Source: Telopea speciosissima (taxonomy: Eukaryota; Streptophyta; Magnoliopsida; Proteales; Proteaceae). From it: a DNA stretch of 64,000 nt. A model generated the notes under the pieces. It did no database searches. It was not told the DNA's origin and worked only from the letters and a program-made list of their open reading frames with translations. Shown one piece after another: positions 1-11,965 of this stretch. The translations under genes and the position numbers were made by a program. Position 1 is the stretch's first letter, and the number at the start of each line of letters is the position of its first letter. The DNA is taken from NCBI RefSeq assembly GCF_018873765.1, contig NC_057920.1, forward strand, positions 7,763,307 to 7,827,306. The letters are read 5' to 3'.

Positions 1-1253
1 ATCCAAAGCCAGAAAATGGTTCAACAACAAGAGTTAAGATACCGCAATTGAATATGTACAACGAGACCAGAAAACATGTCATGTGTCAGTTGCAGAGATG
101 GTATTCCGAATGGCCGAATGGAAGGGATTTCTAGATCTAGTCTTTCGAGGGTTTGAATTGCAGATGAAGGGGCAACCAATGCCCCTGAATACCAGACCAA
201 ACTGACCTGTGATGACATGTAGGTATACAAGTTTATTCAGCCAACAGTGTCGCAGGTTGCTAGAAAATAAAAGGAACAGTTGCAAAAGAATATATGGTTA
301 GGATAACCCTGAGACTTAGGAGAGATCAAACCTGGGAAAGAAGTTCACAGAGAGAGAAATGATGCCGGAAAAGGATTAGACAACACAGCCATTCTTGGCT
401 CCAAGTTACAGTAAGTCACTCCAACTAAATTTCAATTCATTCAAATCTCAAAAACTGTCGCATCGATAGGTGATTGCAACTTCTTATAAGACTCCAAAAC
501 CATAAATAGAAAAACTAAAAAGAAATAGAAACTCAATCAAAGCTCCTCCTACCTACTTACAAAAAAAAAAAAATTTCAAACTATCCCTAAATAAGTAACA
601 CCTTATCATGCAACGGCATCAGGTGGTTTTGGCATGTATAAGTAAGGCCATTGAATGAAGGGCAGGGAGGGATATGGTGCAGATTAGTTAAAAGTGCTAA
701 GGATGGGCCAAAATGACCTAGGTAGAACTGTAGAAGAACTGAAAAATATTGACGACTCTGTGATTAACAAGAAGTATGACTTTAAAGCTTAATTGAGCTG
801 AGTATGGGACAATTAACACAAGTTCTTTCTAGACCACGACAATAAAGAAAATATACACAAAAAAACATCCAACAATGAGAGCAGAGAAATAATATCTTGT
901 TTTTGCTTTAGAAAGATAACACAAAATCTTGGATTGCAGCTTATGGAAGAAAAAAAGAAAGATTCATGACCCTGATAATACTTCAAAACAATCAAATCTC
1001 CAATTCTAAAGTTGAAAATTTTCATAAATATTTACTACACCCTTTAAAACAAAACTTAAATGGCACACTTATGCCTGTGTTGGCAAAATGTTATTAGTTA
1101 TTGTTCTTACTGAACTTGAGCTGTTTCCATCAGCTTAAACACCTATAACTAAAGCACCTGGATATGATAACATTGAGACAATTATGAATGATTCAATTGA
1201 TAACAGTGTAATGTGAACGTATTCACTGTAGGATAACCATTTACCTTAACTGC

Positions 1254-1397
1254 AACAGAGTAAAATCCATTATCGAGTGAACATTCAGCGAATGCTAGCC
1301 ACTCCTCGTATGAAACATGAAGCCAGAGGTGAGTTGAGGAGTTATGTTCCCGAAGAATTAAGGCCTCATATCTTAACATCAAGCAACTCTGGAACAA
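1254..1397 (-). CDS. Possible internal exon of an unidentified gene
   Basis: On the minus strand an open segment of about 48 codons runs from an acceptor-like TTCCAG to a donor-like AAG|GTAAAT. It encodes residues such as HLWLHVSYEEWLAFAEC followed by DNGFYSVAVK. The amphipathic, charged composition reads like real protein, and both borders fit GT-AG splicing. I do not recognise the family. If real, the gene is transcribed leftward and continues beyond base 1. A second coding-looking stretch on the same strand (about 21-216) could be a later exon, but its frame contains a stop near base 21 and I cannot place its borders. This may equally be a chance ORF. Confidence 0.25.
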
Positions 1398-1683
1398 GGA
1401 ATGTACAAATAACGACAGATCATGATGGATACATCTCTTTTCAAACCTTTTCTTGGGAGAATTTTTGCTTTAAGTTCATGGAATAGAAACTGCCAGAAAA
1501 TTTGAAATTCTGATAGAATTAAATGCATAAAGTGAGATTAACATAGATGAACTATAGCATTGCATCCACCTCCATTATCGCACATCAGCCTTTTCTACTT
1601 AATATACCAATAGTAGGAACAAAGTAACTACTATTATGAACCAAGGAACATACTTAGGAGTTAGGACTAAGAAGAGTTTACAG

Positions 1684-1754
1684 CAATTTAATGCATTAAG
1701 TACTTGAGGAATCAGTCACCAATTTAATGCATTAAGTACTTGAGGAATCAGTCA
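1684..1754. repeat. 36-bp tandem duplication (two copies)
   Basis: Two adjacent copies of a 36-bp unit begin at 1684 and 1720, each starting CAATTTAATGCATTAAGTAC. They are almost identical, so the duplication is recent. No coding role is apparent. Confidence 0.85.
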
Positions 1755-2186
1755 TAAACAATAGTCACAAGGTGTGCAACTAAAACCAGGAACTTGGAAT
1801 TGCTTTCAAATAAAGGTAAAATATATAATTTAGGTGTGTATCCCTCTGTGTACAGAAACAGAGAAAGTAACTCAACCATCATGCATAGGCTGATAGTTGT
1901 ACAAATGCATCAAACATTAAGTGCCAGTATTTTGTGGTTGGATGATTTCTCAAAAATCTTGGTTTAGAACTTCCTTGGATCCATTTATACTTTTGCAATA
2001 CGAAGTTCAAATACTACAGACTTCAGTCACTCACCTTTTTTGCCCTCTGTTTCTTATTCAAGTATTCTTTCTCGGGAATAAGCGTTATATTTTATCTTAC
2101 TGAACGAGCTAATAACACCAAACAAGAAGAAAGAGAATCATGTAAGTGTTAGACTTATGATACTGTGGCAGTGTACAGTATTTGAA

Positions 2187-4706
2187 TGTCACACCCCAAA
2201 CCACCCCCTGGGAGGATTAGGTAGGTGACCCAAATTGCAAGACAGCAATCCGCCGAATCCCATGGATCTAGAAGCAGTTAATCCATTCACAGACACACAT
2301 CCACCGTAATACAACATGTAAAACTCAGAGTGCTGCAGAAAGCTATATTTACATTAAAATATAAAAGAAGCGTAGCAGTACAGGAAATGATAATATATAC
2401 AATAATGTGTCTGATCATTCCCTCTCTCACTCCTATAGACAGAACAGTAAAAACTACCATAGACATATTTTAAAACAAAAAAAAATATACACAGGGCAAG
2501 ATAACTCAAACCCCAAAAAGAAAGAAGAAAAACTAAAAGCAGGGACAGGGAGAAACTCCTGTCAAAAACAAAAAGGAGTCCCCAAGACAAAAAGCATCAA
2601 CAGCAACACCCTTCATGGGTCATCTTCAGTAACCACTGTCCGACCAGCCCCAATTCGTTCACCAAGGTCAACCCGACCAGCCCTCTGTGATTAACCTGCA
2701 AGGCATCCATCCTTTTTTTCTTTTCTTTTCTTTTCCCTGGCTTATAGCTCGGCTTATAGCCCATAATTCACCTTTTCAGTGCAATAATATTCCTTTTATT
2801 TTCTTTTCATTTCTTTTCTTTTTCTTTTCTTTTCTCATATATATGGTCACTCCCACAGGCATCCAACACCTTAACCTTTGTTGGCAAGGGTGTGTAGCAC
2901 GGGTGATGAAACTCTAATCCCATGTCTATATGGCATCGTATGAGTCAGGCGGTGTCAACTGTATCCCATTCTATGGACTACACAGGCCTCATTTCCAAGC
3001 CGGCTACGGCATCTAATCTAGCATTCACATTCAACATACAGTATTCAACCACAATTTCCAGCAGTCAACACAACGTTGTTTTTTTTTTTAGTTTTCAAGA
3101 TTCATGAATTAAATATGTAACACAGTATTATTAAGATAAGATTCAATTCAGCATATCAATTATGTTACATCTACACACGCGATGACATTCCACTCACCTT
3201 GGTCTGGTTCTACAAGTTCAGTTGCTGGTTCAGTTTCGGTCGGTGTCTGACAGTGCACCTCGAGCGCGTGATTAAACCCTAAAGTAACAAATCAGAAATG
3301 TATTATTTAGTTGGTCAAAACTGTTTTGGGTGTCCTAGTGCTAATCTAGGTTCACTGGTCTAACTCGGTGTTCAGTCTGGTATCACTTGGAATTCTGCGG
3401 GTTTTGCACTAGGCCTTTGGGTCCATGTCCCGGTGCATCATCCGGAGATGTGGATCAAGGTCAAATCTGGTATTTACCAGTGTAACAAGTTGTACATGGT
3501 CTCGACAGTCTCACAAGTCAGTCCTCAGGTCAGCAGTTCAGCTGAACCATTACTGGCAGGGTTGCCAGGCCCTGTGGGGCCCACTTGGGTACCCAAGGTA
3601 TAAATAATAATGGACAGATGTGAGGAAGGGTATTTCGGTCATTTACCACCTCCTTACACTGTACATAGGCCACTGGTGAAGGCCCACAGAGTCAGGACAT
3701 CAATTCAGCCCATTTCCATTCTCTGAGCGATAGGGCAATCGCCCACTGCATCGCCCAAAGTCTGTTTGACAGGCTCCAAAACTTGGATTTTTCTGCATGG
3801 GCAGGCCTAGGTCGATCCTCAATGCATGTAGGGTTGTTGTGGAACCCCTAGAGAGTGGATTCCAATGGTCCACATGGATCATGGCCTGGGCCCACCATTT
3901 GGCAGCCAGGAGCTGTCCAGCCAGCTCAGAGAACAGCTGCCCAGCTGTGTCTCAGCTCAAGGCCACGTTTTGGTCAACATGCAAGGACTATTTCACGTAT
4001 GAAATCATGGTAGTAGGCTGTCCCTACCAAGATCCAGGCAAGGGCTAGCCTACATGCACAGATCCAAGCCCAAACTGCCTGTTTTGTGTGCAACAAGGCA
4101 GTGCAGTCTGGCACAGAGACTGATCTCAGTCTCAGGTATGAAACAGCAGATTAAAACATGTTAATATGCTCAGATCTTACATGCAATCAATTTGCATGTC
4201 TGATCTGAGGCAGCACAAGGCAGCCCCCAGGTGTTCTGGACTGTCCTTGGCCAGAATCACCTCCAAAAGGCAGAGATCCATAGAAGAAAATAGTAAACAG
4301 TGGTAGCAGCATATTGAGGTATGGATTTATACCTGAGATGGACTGGGTATGCTACAGGGATCAAAGGCTGGATGCAAGGATGGTCTCCCTCCTTCCTTCC
4401 TTTTCTTCTCCTTCTTCTCTTTTCTCTCTTCTCTCCCCCTCCACGGTTTGAATAGTGTAAGGGTCTTATGTTGGGCTGGGTTTGCCTATTTATAGACCAG
4501 CCCAACTTAGGGTCTGTTTGGCAGCCAGCCCTCTCCTCAGAATGCATTCTCCAAACTGATTCTGGGCCATTCTGGCCACTCTGGTGGGGTCCACAGGGGT
4601 CCAAGGGTAGGTAATGGTTCCCAAGACTCCCATTTACCCCTAGAGGGTGTCCATGGTCTGTATAGGTGGTCCCCACTTGTCTGGAGTTTAAAATAATCAT
4701 TTTAAC
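2187..4706 (-). mobile_element. Possible solo LTR or LTR piece, Ty3/gypsy type
   Basis: The plus strand begins TGTCACACCCC at 2187. On the minus strand that is the GGGGTGTGACA ending typical of plant gypsy LTRs, and it closely resembles the verified LTR end at 8450. No coding domain is visible in the next 2.5 kb, which fits an LTR. The other border is uncertain and may lie at the copia LTR that starts at 4707. No clear target-site duplication was found. It is an old fragment. Confidence 0.3.
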
Positions 4707-4989
4707 TGTTGGAATATGGGTATTTGGGTATTACGTGTGACATGGGTCGATCCATGATATAAGATCGACCCATGGGGTGTTATTTCTATTTTAGTTATTT
4801 TCCCTTTCCTAGTTCTATTCTAGCTCTATTTAACTAGTTAGAAGTAGAGTTATATTTGGGCTGTGACACTGTTCACGTGAACAGTGTCGTGAACAGTATT
4901 ACCCTTTGTAATCTCTTTTATTATTATTATTATAAATAGAGAGCTTCACTGATCTCATTGATCAATCAAGCCATTCACTAATTTCTACA
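4707..4989 (+). repeat. 5' LTR of the truncated copia element
   Basis: The LTR starts TG and ends CA, is 283 bp long, and is followed directly by the primer-binding site. A TATA-like AT-rich stretch (TTATTATTATTATAAATAGAG, around 4919-4939) fits the LTR promoter position. No partner 3' LTR exists in the window, so insertion age cannot be measured. Confidence 0.7.
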
Positions 4990-5259
4990 TGGTATCGAGC
5001 CTAAACTCGATATCCGAGAAATTAATTCGCTCTCCTCCATCGTCTCCCTCCACAATTGATCTCTCCTAGATCAACTAACCCATTACCCTAAAACCCTAAA
5101 TCAACCGAGACCCTCCTTCTCTCTTCCCTTCTCTCGTATCCATTATTTCATGGGGGCAGTACTTTGAGGTGATCTAACTATGATCTAGTACTTGCCTAGA
5201 ATTTACCTCCTTTACTTTATCCTATTTTATGATCTCCATGCACAGTGAGATCCATGTTT

Positions 5260-5790
5260 GGTAAGCTTGCAGATTTTTTTAGAAGATCGCAGATTTATTT
5301 TCTCGACGATTGAAGACTGCAGATTTATTTCTCTCGAAGACTGCAGTATTTTTTTCTCCATGTTTGAAGGAAGCCTTGCAGAATTTTATTTAGAAGACCG
5401 CGAGATGTTTTAAGACCTGAATTTTTCTCAAGACCAGTAGATTTTTTCTCAAGAGACTGCAGATTTTTTTTCGAGACTGCAAATCCATATTGTGCGAAGA
5501 TCTGCAGACTCCTTTCCTCTTTTTTTGAAGACTGCACTGTTTTAAAACACTGCAGCAGTTTTTATTGAAGACCTACAATTTTTGAAGCCTGCGGCAGCTT
5601 TTTGTTGAAGATTTGCAGATTTTTTTGCAGAGTGCAGTATTTTTTGAAGCCCTACAGATTTTTTTCGTATACGAGATCTGCAGCTTCTCTTTGTTTGACA
5701 ACACTAGTTATTTCTTTATACAACCTGCAGAGTTTATTTTGAAGAACTGCTGCCTATTGTAGAATATTCTGCAAATTCCTGCACTTCTCG
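5260..5790 (+). repeat. Degenerate tandem repeats in copia leader (GACTGCAGATTTTT-like)
   Basis: Between the primer-binding site and gag, the motif GAAGACTGCAGATTTTTT and variants recur many times at irregular spacing of roughly 20-45 bases. Each copy has a GCAGA core followed by a T run. Copies are diverged, so the array is old. It makes an unusually repetitive, T-rich untranslated leader for a small copia element. Confidence 0.65.
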
Positions 5791-7666
5791 GTTACTGAAG
5801 TTCTATCAGTATGCCTGATTCAGCTGCATCCACTGCTACAAGACAAGTGGAGTTCCAGCAACTCTCTTGTTATGGCTTTTCTTCTCAGTGCAATGACTCC
5901 ATCCATTGCCCGTGGCTATACACTACTTGATTCAGCCGCAAAAATTTGGAAAGCTGCTAACGGTACCTATTCCCAGGTAGGGAATGATGCACAAGTTTAT
6001 GATATTCAACGAAAACTCCATGCAACCAAACAGGGTGAACTTACTTTATTTGAATACTACTGTGAACTCCGTAGCCTGTGGCAAGAGCTTGACTATTATG
6101 ATAACTTTCAGCTTGATTGTCCTTCTGATATTACCAAATTTCAGCTTAGGGAAGATAAATTCAGAGTATACACTTTCTTGACTGGCCTTAATGTGGAATA
6201 TGATCAGCTTCGGTCTCAAGTTCTGACTCGTTCACTTTTTCCCACTTTGGAGCAAGCCTACTCTATAATACAATTGGAAGATACTCGTCGTTCCACCATG
6301 TTACCAACTACATAGCCAGAGAGATCTGCTTTAATTTCTTCTAGAGGTGGCTCTTCTAGTACTAGTACACGTTCCTCGTCTGAGAAGGAACCTCTTAAAT
6401 GTACTCATTGTGGAAAGGAATGACATACTGTGGATTTTTGCTGAAAGTTGCATGGTCGGCCATCTGACTCTTCTGATGGTCGTAGTGGTGGTCGTGGTGG
6501 CACACAGGCCCATCTTTTTGAAGCTACTGAAACAGCCCCTACTACCACACTTTCTGCAGAGGAACTTGCTGCCTTTCGTCGTATGATGACTACCTTCGCC
6601 TCTTCATCCGCATCTGCCTCTACCTCGATTGTGGTTCCCTCTTCGAATCGAACCTTGTTTTCTCCAAACCAGGTATTTCTTTTTCTTGGTCATTGTGCTT
6701 GGCATTATCTCATCCTTGGATAATCGATTCGGAGCCACTAACCACATATTTGGTCAATCAATTTATTTTTCGTTATTCTCCTGTTGTGCAAAGATAAAAT
6801 TAAAATAGCGACGGTTCTCTTTCCTCTGTCTCGGGAAGGGAGCCATCCATTGTTCTCCTTCTTTATCTTTGTCCTCTGTGTTACATGTTCCTAAGTTAAC
6901 TTCTAATTTGCTTTCTATCGGTAGTTTGACATCGATCTCAATTGCAAAGCTATTTTTATCCTTCGCATTGTGTCTTTCAGGACTTGGGGACGGGGAGAAC
7001 GATTGGAACCGGTAAAATGCATGGTGGTCTCTACTTGCTGACGAGGATCTTATCTCTCATGTTGTTACTATGTCTGGCCAGGCTCTTACGCTACTTCCGC
7101 TGAACATCATTTATCCGAATTGCACCGATGGCATCGTCATGGGCCATCCACCTTTAGGAACCTTAGCTAAGATTTTTCTGTTTTATTTCAGCATTGTAAC
7201 CCTCATTCTTTATTATGTGAGGCTTGTGTTTTTGCAAAACAAACTCGTTCTCGTTTATTCTAGTTCAAATAAAAGATGTTCTAAGCCTTTTCTATGATTC
7301 ATTCGATGTCGGGGTCCCTCACGTACCTCTTCTATTTACGGCTTTAAGTGGTTTGTCACCTTTATTGATTGCCACACGCACACTTGGGTTTACTTAATGC
7401 GACACAAGAGTGAAGTTTTTTCTGTTTTAAAGTCTTTTATAGCATGGTTCAAACTCGGTTTCAAGCTACCATTCAAACTCTCGGAGTGACAATGGTCGTG
7501 AATATTTAGATGGAGCCTTTCAATTATTTCTTGCTACTTAGGGTATTATTCATCAAACCAATTGCGTTGACACTCTACCCCCAAATGGAGTGGCTAAACG
7601 CAGCAAAAATAGACATTTTCTTGATGTAGCTCGCTCTATTATGTTTAAAATGCATGTTCCTTCTCG

Positions 7667-10600
7667 GTAAGTCTTCAACTGAAATGTAGCCACTGCTTTT
7701 CTCACATCAGGCCTCAATCCTTGCTCAAACTGTTTGGCCCTCAGCTCCTCAGTAGCCACCATATGCGGAGCATACTTTGACAGTTCTTCAAATTTTCTTT
7801 CATAAGCCATCACAGATTGGCTTCCTTGTATGAGTTGTACAAACTCCATCATTTTTTGTTTTCTGACACTGGGAGGAAAATAATTATTGTCGAAAGCCAC
7901 CTTAAAATCTTCCCAGGTTATCACCTTCCCTTCAGCACCTAGAATGGTCTTTGTCATCTGCCACCATTGATCAGCTTCACCTTATAGCTTGTAGGCGGCA
8001 CATAAAACTTTCTGGGCATCCGAACACACCAGGAAATCGAATAACTTCTCCATTTCACGGATCCACGTCGTAGCAATAGATGGGTCCGTACCTACACCTT
8101 TGAATGATATAGGATGTAGCTTCTGGAAGTCCTTCAGTACGCTCATATTTGTGACTGCCGGCTATACTAGCATACTGCCACCACTTCCAGTGCCTAAATC
8201 AACAACCTCGATCTCAGGGGATGCTTCTTGAGTAGGTATTTGTTCAGGTACCTCCTCCTCCTGAATAGGCCCTGCAGCCGCCTGTCTTATAGTTTTCTTT
8301 CCTTTAGGCATTTCCTGATCAATAAAATCATTTCATCTTAGAATCTAGTCAAAGTTCCTAAACTTCAAAACTTAGAGAATTTGACTTCAAAGTCCTATGC
8401 CAACAGATTACAAGTCTACAGAACCCTTAACTCCGCTCTGATACCAAGTTGTCACACCCCTAGAATGACTAGACCTAGTGGGGCCCATGACACCGGATCT
8501 AGCTGGGGTCCAAGCATGTTTAACTTAAACATTCCCCAAAAGAATATACTATGCATAGATCATAAACATTCATTAAGGTTAAAATTTCATTTTTTTGCTA
8601 AAGATCAGCAAGGTATATATTAAGAAAATAAATGAAAAACATAATACATCCGGCGACTATCCCTACTTATTCAGTAGAGGGATAGTCACAACACATCTAG
8701 GTTAAAACTTGTAATATGGGTGGCCGAGTGCCTCCCATCCAATGGAGTGAGCTATACAATTTGGTGTTGTGACCCATGTCAGTGATTCTTTACTCCTTGC
8801 TGCCTTTTTTTCTAGCACATCAGCTATGTTGTTAACTTCTCTAAAACATTGTGTCATTCTCCACTGTATGGAGTCTAGGTATCCTGCTACTGTCCTCCAA
8901 AGCTGTAGAAAGTTCCATGGTAGATTTGTTGACAATATACAAGATACCACCGCTGTAGAGTCGCACTCTATCCAAAGGTTAAAATTCCATGGCTATCATA
9001 GTAAATCCATTCATTTGATCTATGCCATAATAACTATCAGAGTATTAGCGGAAACTTTCATGGGTTAGGGACATCAAATTTAAACCATTAAACCATAAAC
9101 TATTCATCCACCCCATGTTCCCACCCATTGGGTAGTAACACTGTTGGCATCTAGCTTTGTATATTACAATCATCCACATGGAATACAATCATAGAACATC
9201 ATTCTTATAACGGTCTAGTCAAACATAATAATGACCTTAACTATACTTGGAGAATAGCAAGGTCAACTTCAGTCTAAGTGAACCTGCTCGATCACAATTC
9301 CTTTTCCTTTATCTTTCGCTCCTTTCTCTGTAAAAGCATTCATAATAATAGAATGAGCTTGATACCCCAGTAAGTATGATAAACAATCCTATATAACAAC
9401 ACTTATACATAATTCATAACCATTTACTAAGGTAACAAGCATCTTTCACTATCCCTACTATTTTTCGTATCAATCATATAATACCCGTCTTTTATTCTTA
9501 GCCTTAGCCTCAACTCCTCATTGGAAGTGGTATCCCCTCATGTCGGGTCGTGTCTTGGCTAAATCCTCAATGCCTCTCAAAACTTTTGTGTCTGGTCATG
9601 TCTTAGACTTAGCCTCAATGCCTCTCAAAACACCTATTTTTTTTTTTTTTTTTTTTACCACCCCGAGTTGTCTATCGGCTTAGGCTTAGATTTACGTTCT
9701 CACTTAAAACTTGATCTTTCATCATGCACAAGTGTACTTTCATAACAAATCTTAGGCCTATCATGAATATGAATATAATACATGGGCAGCATCATATAGT
9801 TGCAAACACTATATAAGCACATACTTTCTTACCATTTTTAAACTCATTCGAATATTTAATCATGCACACATAAAATTCTTACTTCCATTATAACATACAC
9901 ATCTATCATGTACTATACATACACGACTTACAAGTGGCATATAACATATATTCATTTATCCAATTAATCATTAATACATATAAACACAAGTTAAGTAACT
10001 ACACATTCCATTAGAATCATGTATCGTTACTTACCGTCCGACGCTTCCAAGACTTCCAAACTTTATTCCAGTTCAAGGAGTCCTAACTTCATAAATACCT
10101 TCCTGTTCCAAGCTGTTTTTGAGTTATTTCCAGAGCACTTGGGTTGTTGATTCCTTCATAGAAAAGTTGTATTTTTAAGTCCTTTAAACACAGAATAAAA
10201 AATCAGATCATTTTCTTTTGAAATGATCGAGTTATACCCCTTTTACTGAGCTACGGTCATTCTGCCCCTGTACCCAGAATTCTACCCGGGAGTTTACATA
10301 CCCTGACTTTGCATAAACGTTTTCCCCTATTTAAGAGCAGAATCTGGGATTGAATCCTTCTCCAATATTTTTTTCCCATGTGTCTAGTTTCCAACCCAAC
10401 TTGAGTCATTCACTTTAGATTTATAATGAAGTAGATATGCCCTCTAGACTGACCAAAGGTCATTCTACCAGAGCAGGGTATCCGAATTTTTATGGGATGA
10501 AACAAGGGGTAAAGATCGGAGGTCTTAGCCTCACTCCATTACATCTATACCATTCTAATTTTAGAATTCAATGGTTTACGATCAAATTCTCATTAATCTA

Positions 10601-11809
10601 TAAAAGGGACACTCATGGAATCTAGTTAGATTATACAAGAAGGACAAACAACCAAACTTACCTTCACAAGGTCAGTTACACATCTATAGAAATCCAACAC
10701 CTCTTTAGATTCATTCATTTTCCTTAATCTTTTCTTCAAGTTCCAAGAGTTCTTCACAAAGACCTTCAAATTTGGATTACAATTTCTTCAAAGAATTAGT
10801 AACCCAGCATTAGAATTATGTAATCATGCTACTAACACTAACAATCCTCTAAAACCCTTTCTTGAGAACAAAATTAAACTATTAATATAGGCTTTCTTAC
10901 CTCCAAATTATGTGCATGAAATTCATTCTTCTATTAGAGCCTTAATCCTCCAATAGTCCCTTCAAAATCACCATGAAAATCCTCAACTTCACAATCTTCT
11001 AACCAATTTCCCCTTTTTCTCTATTTTCCCTTCTTTTTCTTCTTTCCCTTCTTTCTCTCCTTTTTAGAAATGCTAAGGGAATCTTAGGTTATGGGCTCAC
11101 CTCCTCCCCCTTCGACGATTTTTCCTTTCCTCTCCTTTCTTTCTTCATTCTTGATTTTCTCTAAATCCCTTTACTTCTTCTTTTCTTTGACTACCCATAT
11201 TTCTCTCCTCTTTTGTTGACTTACCAAGCCATGCATTTATTTCATGGGGAGCATATTTTCTTTGCATTTATTTCTCTTTTTGGCTCCTCTCTCTTTTCTT
11301 TGCTTACCCACCTTTTCTTCTAACTTTTGTTGACTTACTAATCCATTCATTTATTTTCTTTGTCTCTCATTTATTTCCTCTCTATTTCTTTTCTTTTTGA
11401 CTTAGCAAACCATGCATTTAAATCTGTCTCTTATCCATAATGTTGCTCCACAACTTCCATCAACCTCCTTTCAAAAATGTGGAGAGCTTCTTGGTCTTGT
11501 TATCTTACTTGTGCTTTTTCCTTTCTTGTTCAACTATGGAGAAGATGTAACCCATGTCGGTATGTTCCCTACCCCACTTTCTAGTAATCTTCCCATTTTA
11601 TTTTTAACATTTAGAATGTGGGATCCATTAGATTTCTAGGTACAAAAATATACTTATTTGTTCCCAAAGGGCTTGATTCCAACATCCATAGCTTATGAGA
11701 ATAATTTGATGGCCATTAGGCTATTAAATCCCTTGGTTATTTTAAGCACATACTAAATATAGAAACCCTAACCAATTCCATATAAACACCTATATGTGCC
11801 ATTTTGCCA

Positions 11810-11843
<34 letters not shown>

Positions 11844-11965
11844 CATGTATTGTGCCTTACAAAATTTAATATGTTCACATACATATCATACTCTAGAATA
11901 CCATTCATCCAGATGTACCCTAGCATGCATACATTATTATGGTTACTAGAATTCGGGGTATTACA
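7667..11965 (-). mobile_element. Ty3/gypsy retrotransposon, 5' LTR plus partial gag (fossil)
   Basis: On the minus strand the element reads LTR (11965 to 8450, TGTAATACCCC to GGGGTGTGACA), primer-binding site (8447 to about 8431, TTGGTATCAGAGCGGAG, initiator-Met tRNA type), then a gag region with a retrotransposon gag core at about 7680-8000. Protease, RT, RNase H, integrase and the 3' LTR are missing. The end inside gag abuts the copia integrase piece at about 7666. The long LTR with TGTAATACCCC and TGTGACA ends is typical of Tekay-like chromoviruses. It is broken and old. Confidence 0.75.
8450..11965 (-). repeat. 3.5-kb gypsy LTR
   Basis: The borders are TGTCACACCCC (8450, plus strand) and GGGGTATTACA (11965). 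A tRNA-Met primer-binding site flanks it on the internal side. Within it are an A/T homopolymer (about 9638-9657), a pyrimidine-rich block (about 11000-11400) and a TA microsatellite (about 11820-11842). The short ORFs inside carry no recognisable domain. Confidence 0.7.

Larger units (their letters stand above)
1..2180. other. AT-rich unassigned DNA
   Basis: No complete gene is recognisable here. The stretch has the composition of plant intron or spacer DNA. It contains a 36-bp tandem duplication (1684-1754) and one possible minus-strand exon (1254-1397), both listed separately. The short ORFs elsewhere are small and show no family motif. It could be part of a gene extending left of the window. 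Confidence 0.4.
4707..7666 (+). mobile_element. Ty1/copia retrotransposon, 5' part only (fossil)
   Basis: The 5' LTR is 4707-4989 (283 bp, TGTTGGAATATGGG to CTACA). A primer-binding site, TGGTATCGAGCC, starts at 4990 and resembles the initiator-Met tRNA complement. A long repetitive leader (about 5260-5790) precedes a gag region (about 5810-6560) that has a UBN2-type gag core and a CCHC-like knuckle. Integrase-like sequence appears at about 7300-7665. The 3' part, reverse transcriptase and 3' LTR are absent, and the element stops abruptly against minus-strand gypsy gag sequence. It is clearly broken, with many interruptions, and old. Confidence 0.75.

Noticed and set aside
4257-4700. 147-codon minus-strand ORF with a basic Arg/Lys run
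   Set aside because: It falls in LTR-like, pyrimidine-rich sequence; the basic run is a translated CTT/TTC tract.
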